Shown: positions 1 to 12,640, numbered from the stretch's first letter. The stretch: 60,437 nt of DNA from Cladosporium sp. IMV 00045 (GCA_001931905.2 MSJI02000631.1:1-60437), one strand, 5' to 3'. Made by a program: numbers and translations. Notes: a model not told the origin generated them from the sequence alone.

Positions 1-1800
1 CCGCCTCTCTCCCCCCAACGCCACAAGCCCAGCTCCCAAGCCAGCAACTACCCGCGAACAAGCCTGTCACCAAAATCTGCCGAACCCACGCGCTGGCAGC
101 AGCAGCTTGGGCATGGCAAAACAACCAAATCACACCTCAGACCAGCACACCTCTCTTGCCATACTTCCTCTGTTCTTCCTCTCCCCCCCATGCTGCGCCG
201 TGGCCCAATCGCCCGGAACCAGCAAGGCTGCATGCATGCATGATGGAAGAAGGGCGTAGGTGGCTGTTCGGGCGCGCGGGCTTCAGGCACGAGGGTCAGC
301 ACTATAGGTACTTCAGGTAGGTATTATGCGTGAACGTTTTTGATTTGATGTGTTGACATGTATACCTCTGGCTTCTCCGAGGCTCTGCCACTGGTCTGGG
401 TTTCTTTGCGGCGCTGCTGGGTGTGATTTGTCTTGCCTCCTGGTCACCTTAAAATATGTAAGCGAGCGGGAAGACGGACGTGGGCGGTTAAATGCCCATC
501 TGCACGCGTCTATGTCTACCTAGTATGTACACGTACACGCTCGTCTTGTGAACCCTTGCAAACGCAAACGCAGATGCAGATGCAGATGCGTGAACGCATG
601 TCTCATACTCACGTGCTCATTAACCCCAAAACCGCCCAGCTTGCCAGCCACACCCGAAAGCTGTCGCCGCCGTCGATAAGAAGTTCCGAACAGACAAGCA
701 GGCAGCAGGCATATGTACTGTACTGCAGCCGTTCCTCGCCGTCTCACTTACAGCAGCATGAATGACATGCCTTACGTTTCGCCTCCCATCTCCGTTTCCG
801 TTCGTTTTCGAACCCATTCTAGACACATTTAGGTACTAAGTAGGCAAGTGGAAAGAGCAATTGGAAATTTGGAACGACAAAACGAAGCCAATATGAATAA
901 GTTCAGTATTAACAAGGATATCGTACCTTATATGATAAGGGCGAAAGAAAAATCGTATCACACTTCACTCTCACTCAAACGAGACAAAAGGTACCAAAAA
1001 CCACAACGTAAAATCGACTTCTCTTTCATCGAAGCTGTCTCATCTTCAAAGAGTAATTCTAATAATAAAATAAAGTAAGGAATCGAAAGTTTCAAGAAGG
1101 GGGAAAAAAAACCCCTAACGCCTTGCTATCATGCCCCATTTTTCGCGACTCTCGCCTGTCCCAGTCCCAGCCTGTCGGACGTTGGATGATAGAATGGTGT
1201 AGCTCCAAAACTGTGTAATAGGCCGTGACCCATGCAAAACTTGAACTCCTTGTTTGAAGAACTCCACTCGGAGAGAAACACTTCCTTCAATCAATCAAAA
1301 CCTTGGCGCCAAACCCTCCAAACCCTTCGAACCATTACCAATAACAAACAAAAAACTCCATGTCCCGGTATTCCTAATTGGTGTCGTAATCTCATGATGA
1401 AGAAAAACTCTGCAAAAAGCTCAAAGTAAAAGAAATACAGCAGGAGAAGGAGAAGAAAAACTTCGCTTTGCTCGCTGAAAGCAAGAACGGAAAGGGATCA
1501 AAAAAATATTTCGGCCGTGAAAAAAATGTTGTCTGTGTGTGTATGGTTGCCTTGAATGGCATTCACAGACGACAATTGTGCTCTCCGCAAAGCGAAAAGG
1601 AACTCAGTGCAGTCGCGATGATACTGTGGCGCAGGGAAGGACCAGAAAGTCAGGGTCATGTAACCTCAGGCTGACCCAGCTGCCCCTTCTAAGCCTCAGC
1701 TGCACTCGGCACTGGAGCCACGTCGACTTGCATTGCATGTCAGGTCCCGAAGTCGACGCATCTGCCCTTCGGGATGGCAAGACTGCACGGCGTGCGCCGA
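1..1800. other. Intergenic region downstream of wee1
   Basis: I see no convincing gene in this stretch. Reading frames here are short, overlap on both strands and match no family I know. The right part must contain the 3' untranslated region of the Wee1 gene, which ends at 1801 on the minus strand. Around 565-595 there is a short run of CAGATG-like repeats, and 1080-1520 is A-rich on the plus strand. No tRNA or transposon signature was seen. Confidence 0.5.
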
Positions 1801-4800
1801 TCAGATGTCGGTCATCTCGACGTCCTGTTCCGGACCGAGGACGTCGTCAGCTGGACCCCAATTCCCCTCGTACACGGTCGCACCGGCGCGGCGGCGACGC
1901 TGTACCCATTGCACACCGGGAGCGCAGAGGATTTGGTCGATCATGGGACGTGCGTCGGGATCCGGGCAGATGAGCCAGCGAACCATCTTGTCCAGGGAGC
2001 CTGAGTCGTCTGGGTCGACCATGAAGTTTGGTGGCTGGACCAGCTCGCATGCTCTGTCCATTTTCGGTGCTGGTGATGGCCTGCGGAGGAAGTTCAGATC
2101 ATCGTCGTCTTGGTCGGAAGTAACCAGCGAGTCGTGCGATTGGCCATTGAGCATCTCGACGGGATCGCCAGATTCGTCCCTCACCAGACTGCTGTCGGAT
2201 GTCCACGTCAAACTTGGCAGGTCGCTGAGGTCTCCGTGGCGTAGACGCTGCCACGACACGCCGTTGTCAGGGAGGACGATGTTACCGGCAATCTCGAGCA
2301 TGATCATACCCAGCGCGAAGATGTCGGCAGGCTTATCGAAGCGGCCGGAAAGGACTTCAGGGCCGATGTATTCGCGGTCGCCTTCGCCGTCCAGGCCGGG
2401 AGGAGCAGGCCAAGGGCTCGCCATGCCAAAGTCGCCAATCTTGAGCACGCCTTCCCAGTCGATGAACACGTTGGCAGGCTTGAGGTCTAGGTGAATGACA
2501 TTGGCGTCGTGAATTGACTTGACGCCCTGTGCCAGCTCCAACATAATCTTCCAGATGCGAAAGTCGTCGAGTCTGCCCTTGAAGCCAGCATGAGCGAGGA
2601 AGTCTTTCAGATTGCCGTTCTCGCAAAATTCCATCTGGATGTACAAGTGGTTCTTGGCTTCCCAGTTGTCGACAAGCTCAATGATGTGCTCGTGTCCTCG
2701 CAATTCCTGGAGGATTTGCACTTCACGCATCTTACGCGCACGATCTTTGTTACCGGTGTACGGGCGGCGAGATTTTTTGACAGCCCACACGTTATGTGAG
2801 TGTGCGTCCCCACCCTGACTGGCTTCTGCGTCCCCAGCAACAGGCTTCTCCACCTTGTAGACTTGCGAAAACTCGCCAACACCGAAGCTCGAGGACTGGC
2901 CGAAGCGCGAAGTCAGCGAAGTGTCGACATCGTTCGCAAAGTAACTCGAAGCGAGGTTGCTCTGGCCAAAACTCTGGTGGAATGAATCTCGAGGCCCAGT
3001 CGGAGTCGCAGGCGGAAATGTGTTGCTGGGAATGAGCGTTGATGTCCGCTCGGCAGAGATCGTCAATCTGCTGGCGTCTGGTGGTGAGCCCCATTCTTGC
3101 GGAGTCTGTGGAGATCGTCCGAGAAGTGGTGATGAGACTTTGTCGGTGTGGCTGGCGGAGAATTGATCAGGACGGAGAGCTGAGCGTTGGCTCTTTCGGC
3201 GTGTTCTCGATGTGTCAAGCGCGTCCATAATCTCAGTGTCAACGTCTTGGTCCATTGCTTGCTCTGGAGGAACAAAAGTGTCGCTTCCCAAAGAAGTCCT
3301 CCTACCGAACAAGCTGCTGCGGAGGCTGTTACTCTTCCCTCCCTTAGATTGAGGACGAGGGATGTTGATGGTGGTCTTTGTGGGAGTGGGAGGCAGTTCG
3401 TCGGCACTCAAGTGACCTTCGCCAAATTGCAAAGGCGAGTTGATCACATCGTCTCCGGTGATGCTGGCGAAGCTGCCACGACGGGTAAGTTGTGGAGCTT
3501 GCGCGCCGAAGATATTAGCACCCTTGCCAAAGGACTCGGGTGACATCTTGGAAGCTCTCCCGTTGAAAGGTGTTGTTGGACTGCCAAACTCGTGGCATGG
3601 CTGGGCAACCTTTCCGAGACCAGAAGCAGGCGCTGGCGTGCCAGTAAAGATGGAATGGGTCTTTTTCGATGGTGTGTCGGGCATGGGACCAGTGCTGCCA
3701 GGGAGGTCCAAATTCCTATTTCGCTTTGAAAGGAGGCCGGTGGACATGAAGGCCTGTGGTAGAGGTTTCGCCATCTTATAAGCGTCAGGGGTGGCGAATG
3801 AGTCTTGTGGCAAATCAGGGTTGCCATCCAATGTCACCTTTGGTAATGTTGGCCGCATCGCGCCGATCGGGAGAGATTTAGCAAAGTTGACTGATGGTCT
3901 AGGCATGGCTTGCTTGTTTGCAGCGGACGTGGCAGGCAACTGAGTTGGTGCATGCGGCTCGTCGGCGATGCTTGAAGTAGAGGATGAAGGAGAGAGCGCG
4001 TGAGAAAGAGGGTGTGGTTTAGGCGCTGATTGATATGGCTTCTGCTGAGCAGGTTGCTGGAAAAGGACGGGCGGCTCATTGACATTGGTGCGGTGAAAGG
4101 GCGAGCCAAAGTCAGGACTGCGAAGGGGCAATGCACCGTCAAGAGAGATGCGTGATCGAGCTCTTGTCAAGGCGGGATTTGAGTTAGAGTCGCTGGACCC
4201 ATCAGTGAAAAGTCTTGCGCGACCAGGAGCACGCTGCTGAAGGGTGGACTTCCTCAGATGGAAAGGTCGCCGTTGTGGTGATTGTGCGGAGGCAGTGGGC
4301 CAAGTAGAAAATGCGGATGTGCTGTTGCTATCCCTCTCCTTTTCATCAGACGGAGCAGCAGGCTCGCTGGAAGAGCCGTCGGTTCCTTGATCGAAAACGT
4401 TGAAATCAGACCCAAAAGCAGCTGCACCATGCAGACTCCTGCGCTTTACGCGAGGGCTGCCCATGCTGGCCACATCAAGATTCATAACGCCGTCACTCCT
4501 CTTCAAGGGGCTAGATTTGGGTGGGTTGTGTTCCTTGAACACCGGCTGAAGAAGCGTATCAGCGCGGGGTTTTGGGGTCTGGTCGAATATGGGAAAATCG
4601 GGTTTGTTGAAGTCCAGCTTAATCGGCTGGTCGAAACGCGGTTCCGAGTTGTCTGGTACGTCGCTACAATCCATGTTCTCTTGATCAGCCTCTGCGGATG
4701 ATCGACGGTTGAGACCAGGACGGGCATTCGGCTGGTTGGCCTTGTCACTCAGTGCGCGACGGAGAGGGCTGTTAGGCGACGTCCGGCGCAGAGAGGTGCG

Positions 4801-5109
4801 AGTGCCCGCGCGCTTGACCGAGAATCGCGGTTTAGGGACTGGCTCAGTAGCGCATTCGACGTTACATGAGCGGGAAAGGCTCGAAGGTGAGGCGGGGGTG
4901 TGGTGTTGCGAGGTGGGCCGCTGAGAGGTAGGTGATGTGTTCGAGGCGCGTGTGTAGAGATGAAAGCGTGCCGGCTTGGAGGGAGAACGCGAGAGAGTAC
5001 GGCGCAGTTGCCTGATGGACTCGATCGTGCTGTTGTGGTGTTGTGTGGGAGAAAGCATGTGCGCAGCACTGCCGGCAGAGTGGTGGCGGGGAGAGTATTC
5101 AAACTCCAT
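1801..5109 (-). CDS. wee1: Wee1-type mitotic inhibitor protein kinase
   Basis: A single uninterrupted frame of 1102 aa. Wee1/Swe1 kinases phosphorylate the inhibitory tyrosine of Cdk1 and delay mitotic entry, acting mainly in the nucleus. The first ~735 residues are low-complexity, rich in Ser, Pro and Arg, as usual for fungal Wee1 regulatory regions. The kinase domain spans roughly residues 735-1085: glycine-rich loop GVGEFSQVYKV (~740), VAIK-like Lys in WAVKKSRR, catalytic loop HLDLKPANVF (~870), DFGMA (~893), and the Wee1-characteristic GDREYIGPEVL in the activation segment. An insertion of ~60 residues follows LEIAGNIVLPDNG, as in other fungal Wee1 proteins. ATG at 5107-5109 is the first in frame. 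The upstream region is exceptionally long. Assignment to Wee1 rather than another kinase rests on the HLDLKPAN and EYIGPE signatures. Confidence 0.93.
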   Translation of the reverse strand: MEFEYSPRHHSAGSAAHMLSPTQHHNSTIESIRQLRRTLSRSPSKPARFHLYTRASNTSPTSQRPTSQHHTPASPSSLSRSCNVECATEPVPKPRFSVKRAGTRTSLRRTSPNSPLRRALSDKANQPNARPGLNRRSSAEADQENMDCSDVPDNSEPRFDQPIKLDFNKPDFPIFDQTPKPRADTLLQPVFKEHNPPKSSPLKRSDGVMNLDVASMGSPRVKRRSLHGAAAFGSDFNVFDQGTDGSSSEPAAPSDEKERDSNSTSAFSTWPTASAQSPQRRPFHLRKSTLQQRAPGRARLFTDGSSDSNSNPALTRARSRISLDGALPLRSPDFGSPFHRTNVNEPPVLFQQPAQQKPYQSAPKPHPLSHALSPSSSTSSIADEPHAPTQLPATSAANKQAMPRPSVNFAKSLPIGAMRPTLPKVTLDGNPDLPQDSFATPDAYKMAKPLPQAFMSTGLLSKRNRNLDLPGSTGPMPDTPSKKTHSIFTGTPAPASGLGKVAQPCHEFGSPTTPFNGRASKMSPESFGKGANIFGAQAPQLTRRGSFASITGDDVINSPLQFGEGHLSADELPPTPTKTTINIPRPQSKGGKSNSLRSSLFGRRTSLGSDTFVPPEQAMDQDVDTEIMDALDTSRTRRKSQRSALRPDQFSASHTDKVSSPLLGRSPQTPQEWGSPPDASRLTISAERTSTLIPSNTFPPATPTGPRDSFHQSFGQSNLASSYFANDVDTSLTSRFGQSSSFGVGEFSQVYKVEKPVAGDAEASQGGDAHSHNVWAVKKSRRPYTGNKDRARKMREVQILQELRGHEHIIELVDNWEAKNHLYIQMEFCENGNLKDFLAHAGFKGRLDDFRIWKIMLELAQGVKSIHDANVIHLDLKPANVFIDWEGVLKIGDFGMASPWPAPPGLDGEGDREYIGPEVLSGRFDKPADIFALGMIMLEIAGNIVLPDNGVSWQRLRHGDLSDLPSLTWTSDSSLVRDESGDPVEMLNGQSHDSLVTSDQDDDDLNFLRRPSPAPKMDRACELVQPPNFMVDPDDSGSLDKMVRWLICPDPDARPMIDQILCAPGVQWVQRRRRAGATVYEGNWGPADDVLGPEQDVEMTDI

Positions 5110-8100
5110 TGTTTACGTCGTCATTGATGGGACGATGCGTTCCTGGACAGGAGTGGGTCTGGTCTCAGACGGCGAGTGGCCGAATGGGATGGTGCGTAGG
5201 TTGGGTGCCTGGCTGAATGAGGCGTTGCGGGTGAAGTATTGCTTGCGACCGGGCACGCGCGCGCGATGATGTCGACAGCGAGGTGCGGTTTCGGCAGGGC
5301 CGTGGGATGTGCGCGCAGACAATGCGATAAGGATGGGCGATTGTGAGGGTGTGTATGTGTGTGTAGATGAGGTAGGCGTGGAATGCGAAGACGGCCTACA
5401 CACGCGTCGTGCGACAGGCGGGCGGGTATCGATTGATTGATTGATGGAGCGGGCTGATTGATTGATGAGGCGACGGCGGCGGGCGGAGGAGGTCGACGGG
5501 CGACGGCGGCGTCGACAGGGCGGTGATGCTCACACACGCATGGATTGGGCGAGTGAGTGGCGGGCTGGGTGTACAGAGAGGTGAAGTGAGACTGTACACG
5601 GGCTGTGGCAGGCGGTGGTGATGGACGGATGGGCGATGATATGGGAGGGTGTGGGAGGAAGCGAGCGCGCGATGCGGGAGGACCGCGCTCCAAAACAAAG
5701 CCCGCTGAGGGCAGGCACGCTTGCCACGCACGCCCGCACGTGATCCGTGCGGCCCATTCAAACTTTCGCTCCGGCTTTGGTGTGCAGAACGGTCAAGTCA
5801 GGCACAGGGCACGAGGCAGAGGCAGAAGGCAGAACGGCATGATGGTCGATGTCGGTGGATCCTGCCTGGACAGATGATACTAGTAGCATAGTAGTAGCAT
5901 CGTAGTAGCATCTCACTACCATGCCACGCCCATGGCCATACCTCAACCAACAATCCCTTAGCTGCCACTACCACCGGCCTGGTCTATCCAACGCACACTA
6001 CCACTGGCACCACAGAATCGCCGCGGAAGACTCTTGCCCACACGCCCTCTCCATCTGCCGTTGGCGCGGACCACTATGACGGCTGCTCTCCATGCCACCA
6101 GATCTACTATAGCATGAATGTCTGTAAATGTCTGCCTCAGCCTCCTACTCCCACAATTGTTGTCTCTCTTACCCTCCACCAGTCCCCTAATACACTCCCT
6201 CAGCTATATCATCGCTGCCCATCCACCTGGTAATCATCATCTCTCGTTGCGAAGGGCCCCTCAAAAAAGGCGCTGAAACGGCTCTGGTCGCCATGTTTTT
6301 CTCCTCTTTCCCACCTGCGGATCTTGTCTCTACACCACAGCACAGCACAGCACAGCAATACCGCCGCCACTACTACTAATCAATCAATCCAATCGTGCAC
6401 TGGCGAGCCTGTGTGCGCCCGCCCCATGGGTCCCTGCGAGCCCATGCCCTACCCTAAACCCGTCCGTCGTGCCCGTGCCGACGACGACTCGTGTCTCCTG
6501 AGATTGATGAGATGGTCACCCTCTCTGCTCCTCCCCTTCATTTCACGCCTCCACGCTGCTTATGTATCGCCCGCAACCGCTGCCGTCGCTCCGGGTGATG
6601 GCCACCGCTATCTAATCCTCCGCATTATGGCTTCATCGCCCGTTGATCATTTAATAATGTGACAGCCCTCTCGGTACATGTGCCAGCCAGGCATCCAGGC
6701 CGACCGCACCAGGCCGCCATGACTTGTAAATACCACATATATGCAACAAGAAGACAAAAGAGAAAGAAAAAGCCCTCTCCTTCCCGAAAAAGCCCTTGAA
6801 TATGCCACTAGTGACCCCCTACTTCAATCTACACTTCGGCCCGCCGCAAGGCCCTGTGCCGCAAGAAACACACGTTTTTCGATCGCCCCCAAGTGCCAGG
6901 TTTTGCCCAGCAGGCATGTCTCTTCTGACCCTGGGCTAGCAGAAAGAAAGCCAGCAAGCCCAAGAAACGACCCAGCAGTCTCGCCGCTGCAAGGCCACTT
7001 CCAGTCATAATGACCTTCCTTCTGCGGCCGCCTGCTTTGAGACCCATGAGAACACCGACGCGCAAGGCCTTTTGTGTCTCATGCAACATGAAAGCACAAC
7101 GGGTTCACAGCCCACCACGTTGACAAGAGCCATCGCCATCATAAGCGCACCTCCACCCCATCATCATCATCATCCCGCATGCCGCCGCCGCCGCCGCCGC
7201 CGCCGGCCAGCCAGCTCATCACACCTGTGCCCATCACAAACACGAGCCGGCGTCTTTCTGCCAGGCCAGCCTGCAGTGGCGAGACGTGGGACACGATCCC
7301 ATTGCTCCATCCAGACCTATGCGAGGACTGGGACGGCCGTTCGATGGAGACCCGCACGAGCTGTCATGTGTGCTGTACTGAGCTTAGCTGCTGTATATGT
7401 ATGTCATCGCTGTTCGATCGTGTTTTTTTTTTCTACAGCTACCATGGCTAGCTATATGTATGTTCCTGACCTAGCTGGCCGGTCTTGCGAGGCCTTGCTG
7501 CCCAATTCTGTCTTGGGGATGGAGAGCTGTCAAAAAGCGATTGGCTATGTATACTACATTGGCTCTGACCTCCTGCTGCAGCTGTGCGGATGACAGCTCT
7601 AGAAATAAAATTCGCGAACAGCTCAAGCTGCATGTAAATAAACCAAACCTTGCTGGAATCGCGCGGGATGCGCGAGCTCACATGACCCTGCTCCGGCCAC
7701 ACATACCGAGCCGGCTCAAGCTCAGTGCTGTCACCAATCTCGAAGGGTGTCCTAACTGCGTGTAGCTCGCCCCTTTACTCCCATCAACACCGGGTGGACT
7801 AAACCAACCCTATCACATCTGCCACGCACACTCCCCGAGTCCCAAAAACAGAAGTGACGGGACATCGATCCCCATGCCATCTTCCATCGCACCTGGCCGC
7901 TGCACAGGCACCATACTGCGCTGTTTCGCGCAGGCAATTGCGCAAGCAAGTCACCCCGTTGGTCCATCTGGGGACATTCGCGTTTTCGAGTCAGAGTAAG
8001 GGCAGTGAGATGTGTGACATACAGATTCGTCTGGAATGATGCCTGACTTACGTGGACGGGCGAGCGAGGATGTCGTGCAGCGGCATGTCTCCTGTTCCCT

Positions 8101-9263
8101 GTTGTTGTTGATGGACCCTTATACCTTCACCCTTGCTCCCCGCAAGTGTTCTCAACCTCTTGCCAGATGAATATATTCTACGCACGACATGGATGACAAT
8201 CCTGCTATTCGAACATAGTATACCGACGTCTTATTTTCCGAATCACATTATTGCCGAACCCGTCCACCGCCCCAGCCTCGCTTCCCAAAAATACCCTACC
8301 CATCCCAGCATCCGGCCCAGCCGTGCGGATCATCACACACATCACATATCACCGCAGCCTCACCTCACCTCACAGACTCCCACGCCGGTTTCTACGGAAG
8401 CACAACTCCCCAACCTCACACGTCCCATACCAATTACAAGTACCACAGAAACAATCCCCAACAGCACCACCTCACCCGATATTCTCCTTACTCCTCCCAA
8501 TCCAAATCCCAAGTCTACACACACCCACAACGGAAACGCAAAAAGCAGCCGCTTAGTTACTACTTAATTAGAGCCCAGAGTTTCAGCCCTGCGCTACGGG
8601 AGGGAGTCTTTATCCTGGCTGCCACGCGTGAGATTGGCATGTCCCTTTTCAATTGGAAGTGTTCGTTTCGGGTTACTGGCCGAAAGAAAGGAGGATGTCA
8701 TCGCTGGCAGTTCGTCGCTGGTTCTCATAAATGGCTCTCGCTCCTTTGCTCTGTCGCAAGGAACAGCACCAACCAAAGCGTTCTTTCGTGATCAAATGCC
8801 AGACCTCGAAGTTGGACCGAATTCTGCTCCATCAGCAAATCAAGTGGTGGAGGATACTCATGATAGCGACGAACGCCTCACGAGATCTTCAGACCAGGCG
8901 TGGCTACCAGTACAAAGTGCTACAGTGGAGCGGAAGTGGTTAGAATTTATTTGCTGTCTATGAAGATGGGGCATGACTGACTACTGTATAACAGGTCGTG
9001 TGGAGCATGTTGCTGCCCGTCTTCCACACAGATCAGCGAACACACCATGTCAGAACGACCTAACGATGAGAATCTTCACTACGCTTGCCATGAGAAATCA
9101 CATCAGAAGCGTGGCTGCTTGAAGCGGATTCGATATTCAGTAGCCGAGTGGTTCGTAAACCGGTGGGGCGCCACAAGGACAGAGGCTGGTACCACCAGTC
9201 TACCGTCACCACCCCAAGGCCAAAGGCTCCGGCGACATCTACAAGATCCTCTCCACGGAGTGC
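5110..9263. other. 4.1-kb gene-free region upstream of wee1
   Basis: No coding region could be supported. Frames here have poor composition and no family match. It holds simple repeats: GATT units near 5430-5466, three TAGTAGCAT-like units near 5880-5912, CAGCA units near 6338-6358, and about eight CCG triplets at 7182-7207. It probably contains the long 5' untranslated region and promoter of wee1 and, at the right end, the unresolved 5' exon(s) of the DUF6594 gene. An ATG at 9047 opens 36 codons that might be such an exon, but I found no acceptor giving a sound phase. Confidence 0.45.
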
Positions 9264-9954
9264 ATGGAACAGCTCTATGATGATAACGTCCAAGCGAAGT
9301 TCGGAACTACCGACTTCCTCTCGTTCAGTCGACTACATCACCTCAATCTGCACTACTTCGAGTTCCAGCTTGCGAAGGAGCTCACGAATGTTGTGAGTTC
9401 ACAGAATGGGGCAAGCGAGTCTGACATTCTGCGAGTACGCGAGTTGCTTCGAGGCTACAGTGCGTGCTTCTTCGTCATCTTGCTACAAACATTCGCCTTA
9501 TTACTGACCTGTAACTTCCCACCAAGGCACCGCTCTGAACGACTACAACATGGTTCTCGCAAACTCCAAACAACCCCGCCCCGGAAACCTCACTCCCTTC
9601 CACAAGCTTTTCCTCCCATCAGCATTCCTGCAGCACGTCTCATCAACCAACGAGCCCTCTTCCTGGGACAACGGATACATGCCGCTGTTCTCCGCCAACG
9701 CACCCGAGACCGCGCTCTGGGCTCGCATCCTCGCCGCCGTCTTCGGCGCCATAGCGCTTCTGGTTCCCATGCTGATCATGACAGTCAACCACGCGCCCGT
9801 GCGGAACCTGGTCACGACGAGCGCGGCCGTGGGGATCGTGGCGGTCGTTTTGGCTGTGAGTCCCATTGCGACGTGGCGCGATGTGTTGGGCGTGACGGCG
9901 GCGTATGCGGCTGTGTTGGTCGTTTTTATTGGGACGAGTTCCTCTGGCTTTTGA
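9264..9954 (+). CDS. DUF6594-type membrane protein (5' end unresolved)
   Basis: Exons 9264-9459 and 9527-9954 (intron 67 nt, branch site TACTGAC near 9502) give 207 aa. The N-terminal part (residues ~20-75) has the alternating leucines of the DUF6594 helix (SFSRLHHLNLHYFEFQLAK and ELLRGYSTALNDYN). The C-terminal ~100 residues form three hydrophobic segments: a helix at ILAAVFGAIALLVPMLIM, a second after LVTTSAAVGIVAVVLAV, and the family's closing AYAAVLVVFIGTSS. DUF6594 proteins are fungal-specific and of unknown function. The frame is open upstream to a stop at 9157-9159, and the residues before the ATG (YRHHPKAKGSGDIYKILSTE) look coding, so a 5' exon is likely missing from this model. The family call is from memory of the motif pattern. 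Confidence 0.65.
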
Positions 9955-10430
9955 TAAGTTTTTGATCGTTGCGTTTTTTGGAATCTGGGCGTCTTTTGCG
10001 AATGTGATGGCGACGTGTATGCTCTAGCCGAGGCGTTTGTGTGTGTTGGATGATTTGTGTAATGAGACGAGATTGACTGATGCGTTATTATCTTCTTGTC
10101 CCCTTTTTTGTCTGCTGCGATGAAGCTCTCTGCCTCAGTAGTTGGTGAGCTTCTGGGCAATGGTGAGTTGGGGTGCTTATGAAGATCAGGTTTCATGGAG
10201 TGATGTGCTCGGATCGACGGGAGGGAAAAGGAGAAGCAACACACAGTAGCGGATGGTATAAAATGCTGAACATTTTTTGTCTTTGACTGCTTGCTTCACT
10301 AATGATATAGCAGTAACAACGAGCGGAAATACGAGTGGATAAGGATAGATCGAGGCGATGTTGAAGTATCAAATGATCAAATGCAGTGAACTATGGCGTT
10401 CTCCTATCCTGTTCCCATCTCTGTCAGATC
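9955..10430. other. Convergent intergenic region
   Basis: This lies between the 3' ends of the DUF6594 gene (plus) and the P450 gene (minus) and should hold both terminators. Nothing else recognised. Confidence 0.5.
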
Positions 10431-12144
10431 TCAAGCTTTCTCCCCCTTCGTGAACTCAACATGCACGCCCCTCGCCGGCTGCAGCACGATATCCGTCTTC
10501 CAGCCGGGAAACTCCCCACCGCTGCGATCCACCACTCCATCAAACCGCTGCAGAATCCTCACAACCGTGTACGCCATCTCGGTGAGCGCAAACTGCTGCC
10601 CGATGCAAATCCTCGGCCCGCCGTTGAAGGGCACGTAAGTCCACGAGCGAGGCGTCCAGGCGTCCCAGCGCGAGGGGTCGAAAGTCTCTGGGTCCGGCAG
10701 GGGTTTGCCTGTTGATGGTGAGTGCGTCGGGTAGATGTCGTGGCGGTGCTGGAGAATTAGGGTGGAGTACCCGATCGGCGTGTCTTTCAAGACGGCGATG
10801 GGCTGGGTGCCGTCCGGTCCGCCGCCGCGGGGGAGCGTGGTGTCCGCGAGAGCTACGCGCACGTTGTAGGGGACGACGGGGTAGAGGCGCAGGGTTTCGT
10901 TGAGGGTGTGTTGCAGGTAGCGCATGGATTTGAGGTGGTCGTAGGTCGGTTTTGTGGTCGGGTCCGGGCCGAGCGTGCTGTGGATTTCGCGGCGCAGGGA
11001 GGCCACGACCCCCGGGTGGCGGGAAAGGGAGTAGAAGAGCCAGGAGAGCGTGACGGCGGTGGTGTCGCGGCCGGCGAGGAGGATGGCGACCAGCTGGTCG
11101 CGCAGCACGGTGCGGTCGCGCGTGTACGAGGCCAGCGCGTGCAGGAAGGTGTAGCCTTGGTCAGATTTGGTTTTGGCTTCGAGCTCCGAGGGGGGCAGGG
11201 CGAGGGCTTGGTCTATGTATTTCTCAACAAAGGTGTTGAGGACTTTCAGGCTCTTGTAGAAGCCCTTCTTCGACACGAGGCCTTGGGCGGGTCCGGCGCG
11301 GGCGATGACAGCTTGCACGTGCTGGACTTCGGCGAAGGCGTGGGCGAATTCCACTTTGGGGTTTTCGAGACTGTTGACGCTGTTGCCTAGGAGGAAGTCG
11401 GTGGCTGCGTCGAGCGTGTAACGGAAGAAGAGGTCGTCTAGTTGGATGGCCTGACCGGGCGGGGAGCGCTCGAGAAGAGACAGGAGGACTTGGACGTGGG
11501 TCTCGAAGGTGTGCAGGTCGGAGACTCGGTCTTTAATGAATTGCGGTCTAATTAGTTGGCGGGAGTTGTGCCAGATGTCACCATCAGTGGTGAAAATGCC
11601 TGGAAAAACTCGTTAGTAAAACAGTGACATGAATGACCCCGGAAGAGGCTCAACACATACTCAACCCCAAGAAGTCCTTCCACTCTTTCCTGAACTGCGG
11701 GCCTTTGCCATAGCTTCCAAACTGCGTAGCCAGAATAGCCTTTATATTTTCCTCATCCGCCGTGAAAACAATGCGTTCTCCCATCATGATAGTCTCCATC
11801 GTCCATTGCGAGCCCGAGGCCGTCGCTCCTCTGACCGTGGCAAATATATGCCACCAGAATTCATGGTTACGGTGGCGGAGCATGTGCCATACGGCACTGT
11901 AAACAAATCCAAGATTCCATGGTGTCCATGTGCGGTAGCTGGGAGCGCGGGCTCCAAGGCCGGCGAGCTTGGATTCACGGGAGACGGCCGTGACGAGGGA
12001 CTTCAGGCAGAAGACTGACAGCACGGCGAGGATGCCGTAGACGATTGAGAGGTGCGTATAGTCACGGACCGACCAGGTAATCCAGGCGGCCAGGGCGTAG
12101 GCCGAAATCGTGGACCCGATGCGGTCGAAGAGGTAGAGCAACAT
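10431..12144 (-). CDS. CYP52-like cytochrome P450 monooxygenase
   Basis: Exons 12144-11661 and 11599-10431 (61-nt intron) give 550 aa, normal for a microsomal fungal P450. The reaction is NADPH- and reductase-dependent monooxygenation at the ER. N-terminal hydrophobic segments (residues ~15-55) are the membrane anchor. Recognisable motifs are LSIFTTDGDIWHNSRQLIRP across the splice junction (helix C), LLAGRDTTAVTLSW (I-helix oxygen-binding motif), ETLRLYP (ExxR in the K-helix) and FNGGPRICIGQQFA (haem loop with the Cys ligand, ~residue 490). The helix-C and I-helix wording resembles the CYP52/CYP63 group of n-alkane and fatty-acid omega-hydroxylases, but the substrate cannot be read from sequence. 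Splicing is supported by the motif spanning the junction and by an exact frame. Confidence 0.92.
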
Positions 12145-12640
12145 GGCTGTCTTGCAGCGGAGAATGACGGCAGATAGAGCTATTGGACGTCTCTAGTAGA
12201 CACGCAGAGGACGACGCAAACAGAGAGGATCCTGGCAAGGCTACTTATATCACCGTTAGAGAAGGATGGCCGCAGGCTGGGGGTGTGGTCCATTCCAGCA
12301 GCCGGCGCGGGCATGGCGTCGATTATTGTCCCATCTCGAATCGCAAGGGGACCGAAGACCAAGAGGATCCCCACATGGATTGGAACGAGGAAACGAGGTC
12401 ATCATAGTGCGCGAAGCGAGTCAGGTTATGCCCGCGCGCGTTTTGCGACAAACCCGGCAAATTTGGCATCCGGCTGGTGAGGGAAGTGAATAATCTTCAC
12501 GCTAACAGGAGAGGAGTCGCAAGTCAACCAGCCAATCGCCGTCGCGTGTTGACTTCACCTAAACGACAAACGACCTGAACGACTTAACGAGCCAGGTCGC
12601 TTTTGTAACCGAGGCTTGCTGCGCAGCTATAGCGCCTTAT

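Noticed and set aside
5121..5761. Overlapping Pro/Ser/His-rich frames upstream of wee1
   Set aside because: Several frames are open on one strand at once because the DNA is C-rich with simple repeats. None has domain features.
9543..10244. 233-codon minus-strand frame over the DUF6594 gene
   Set aside because: Low-complexity protein opposite an exon with clear membrane segments. No family features.
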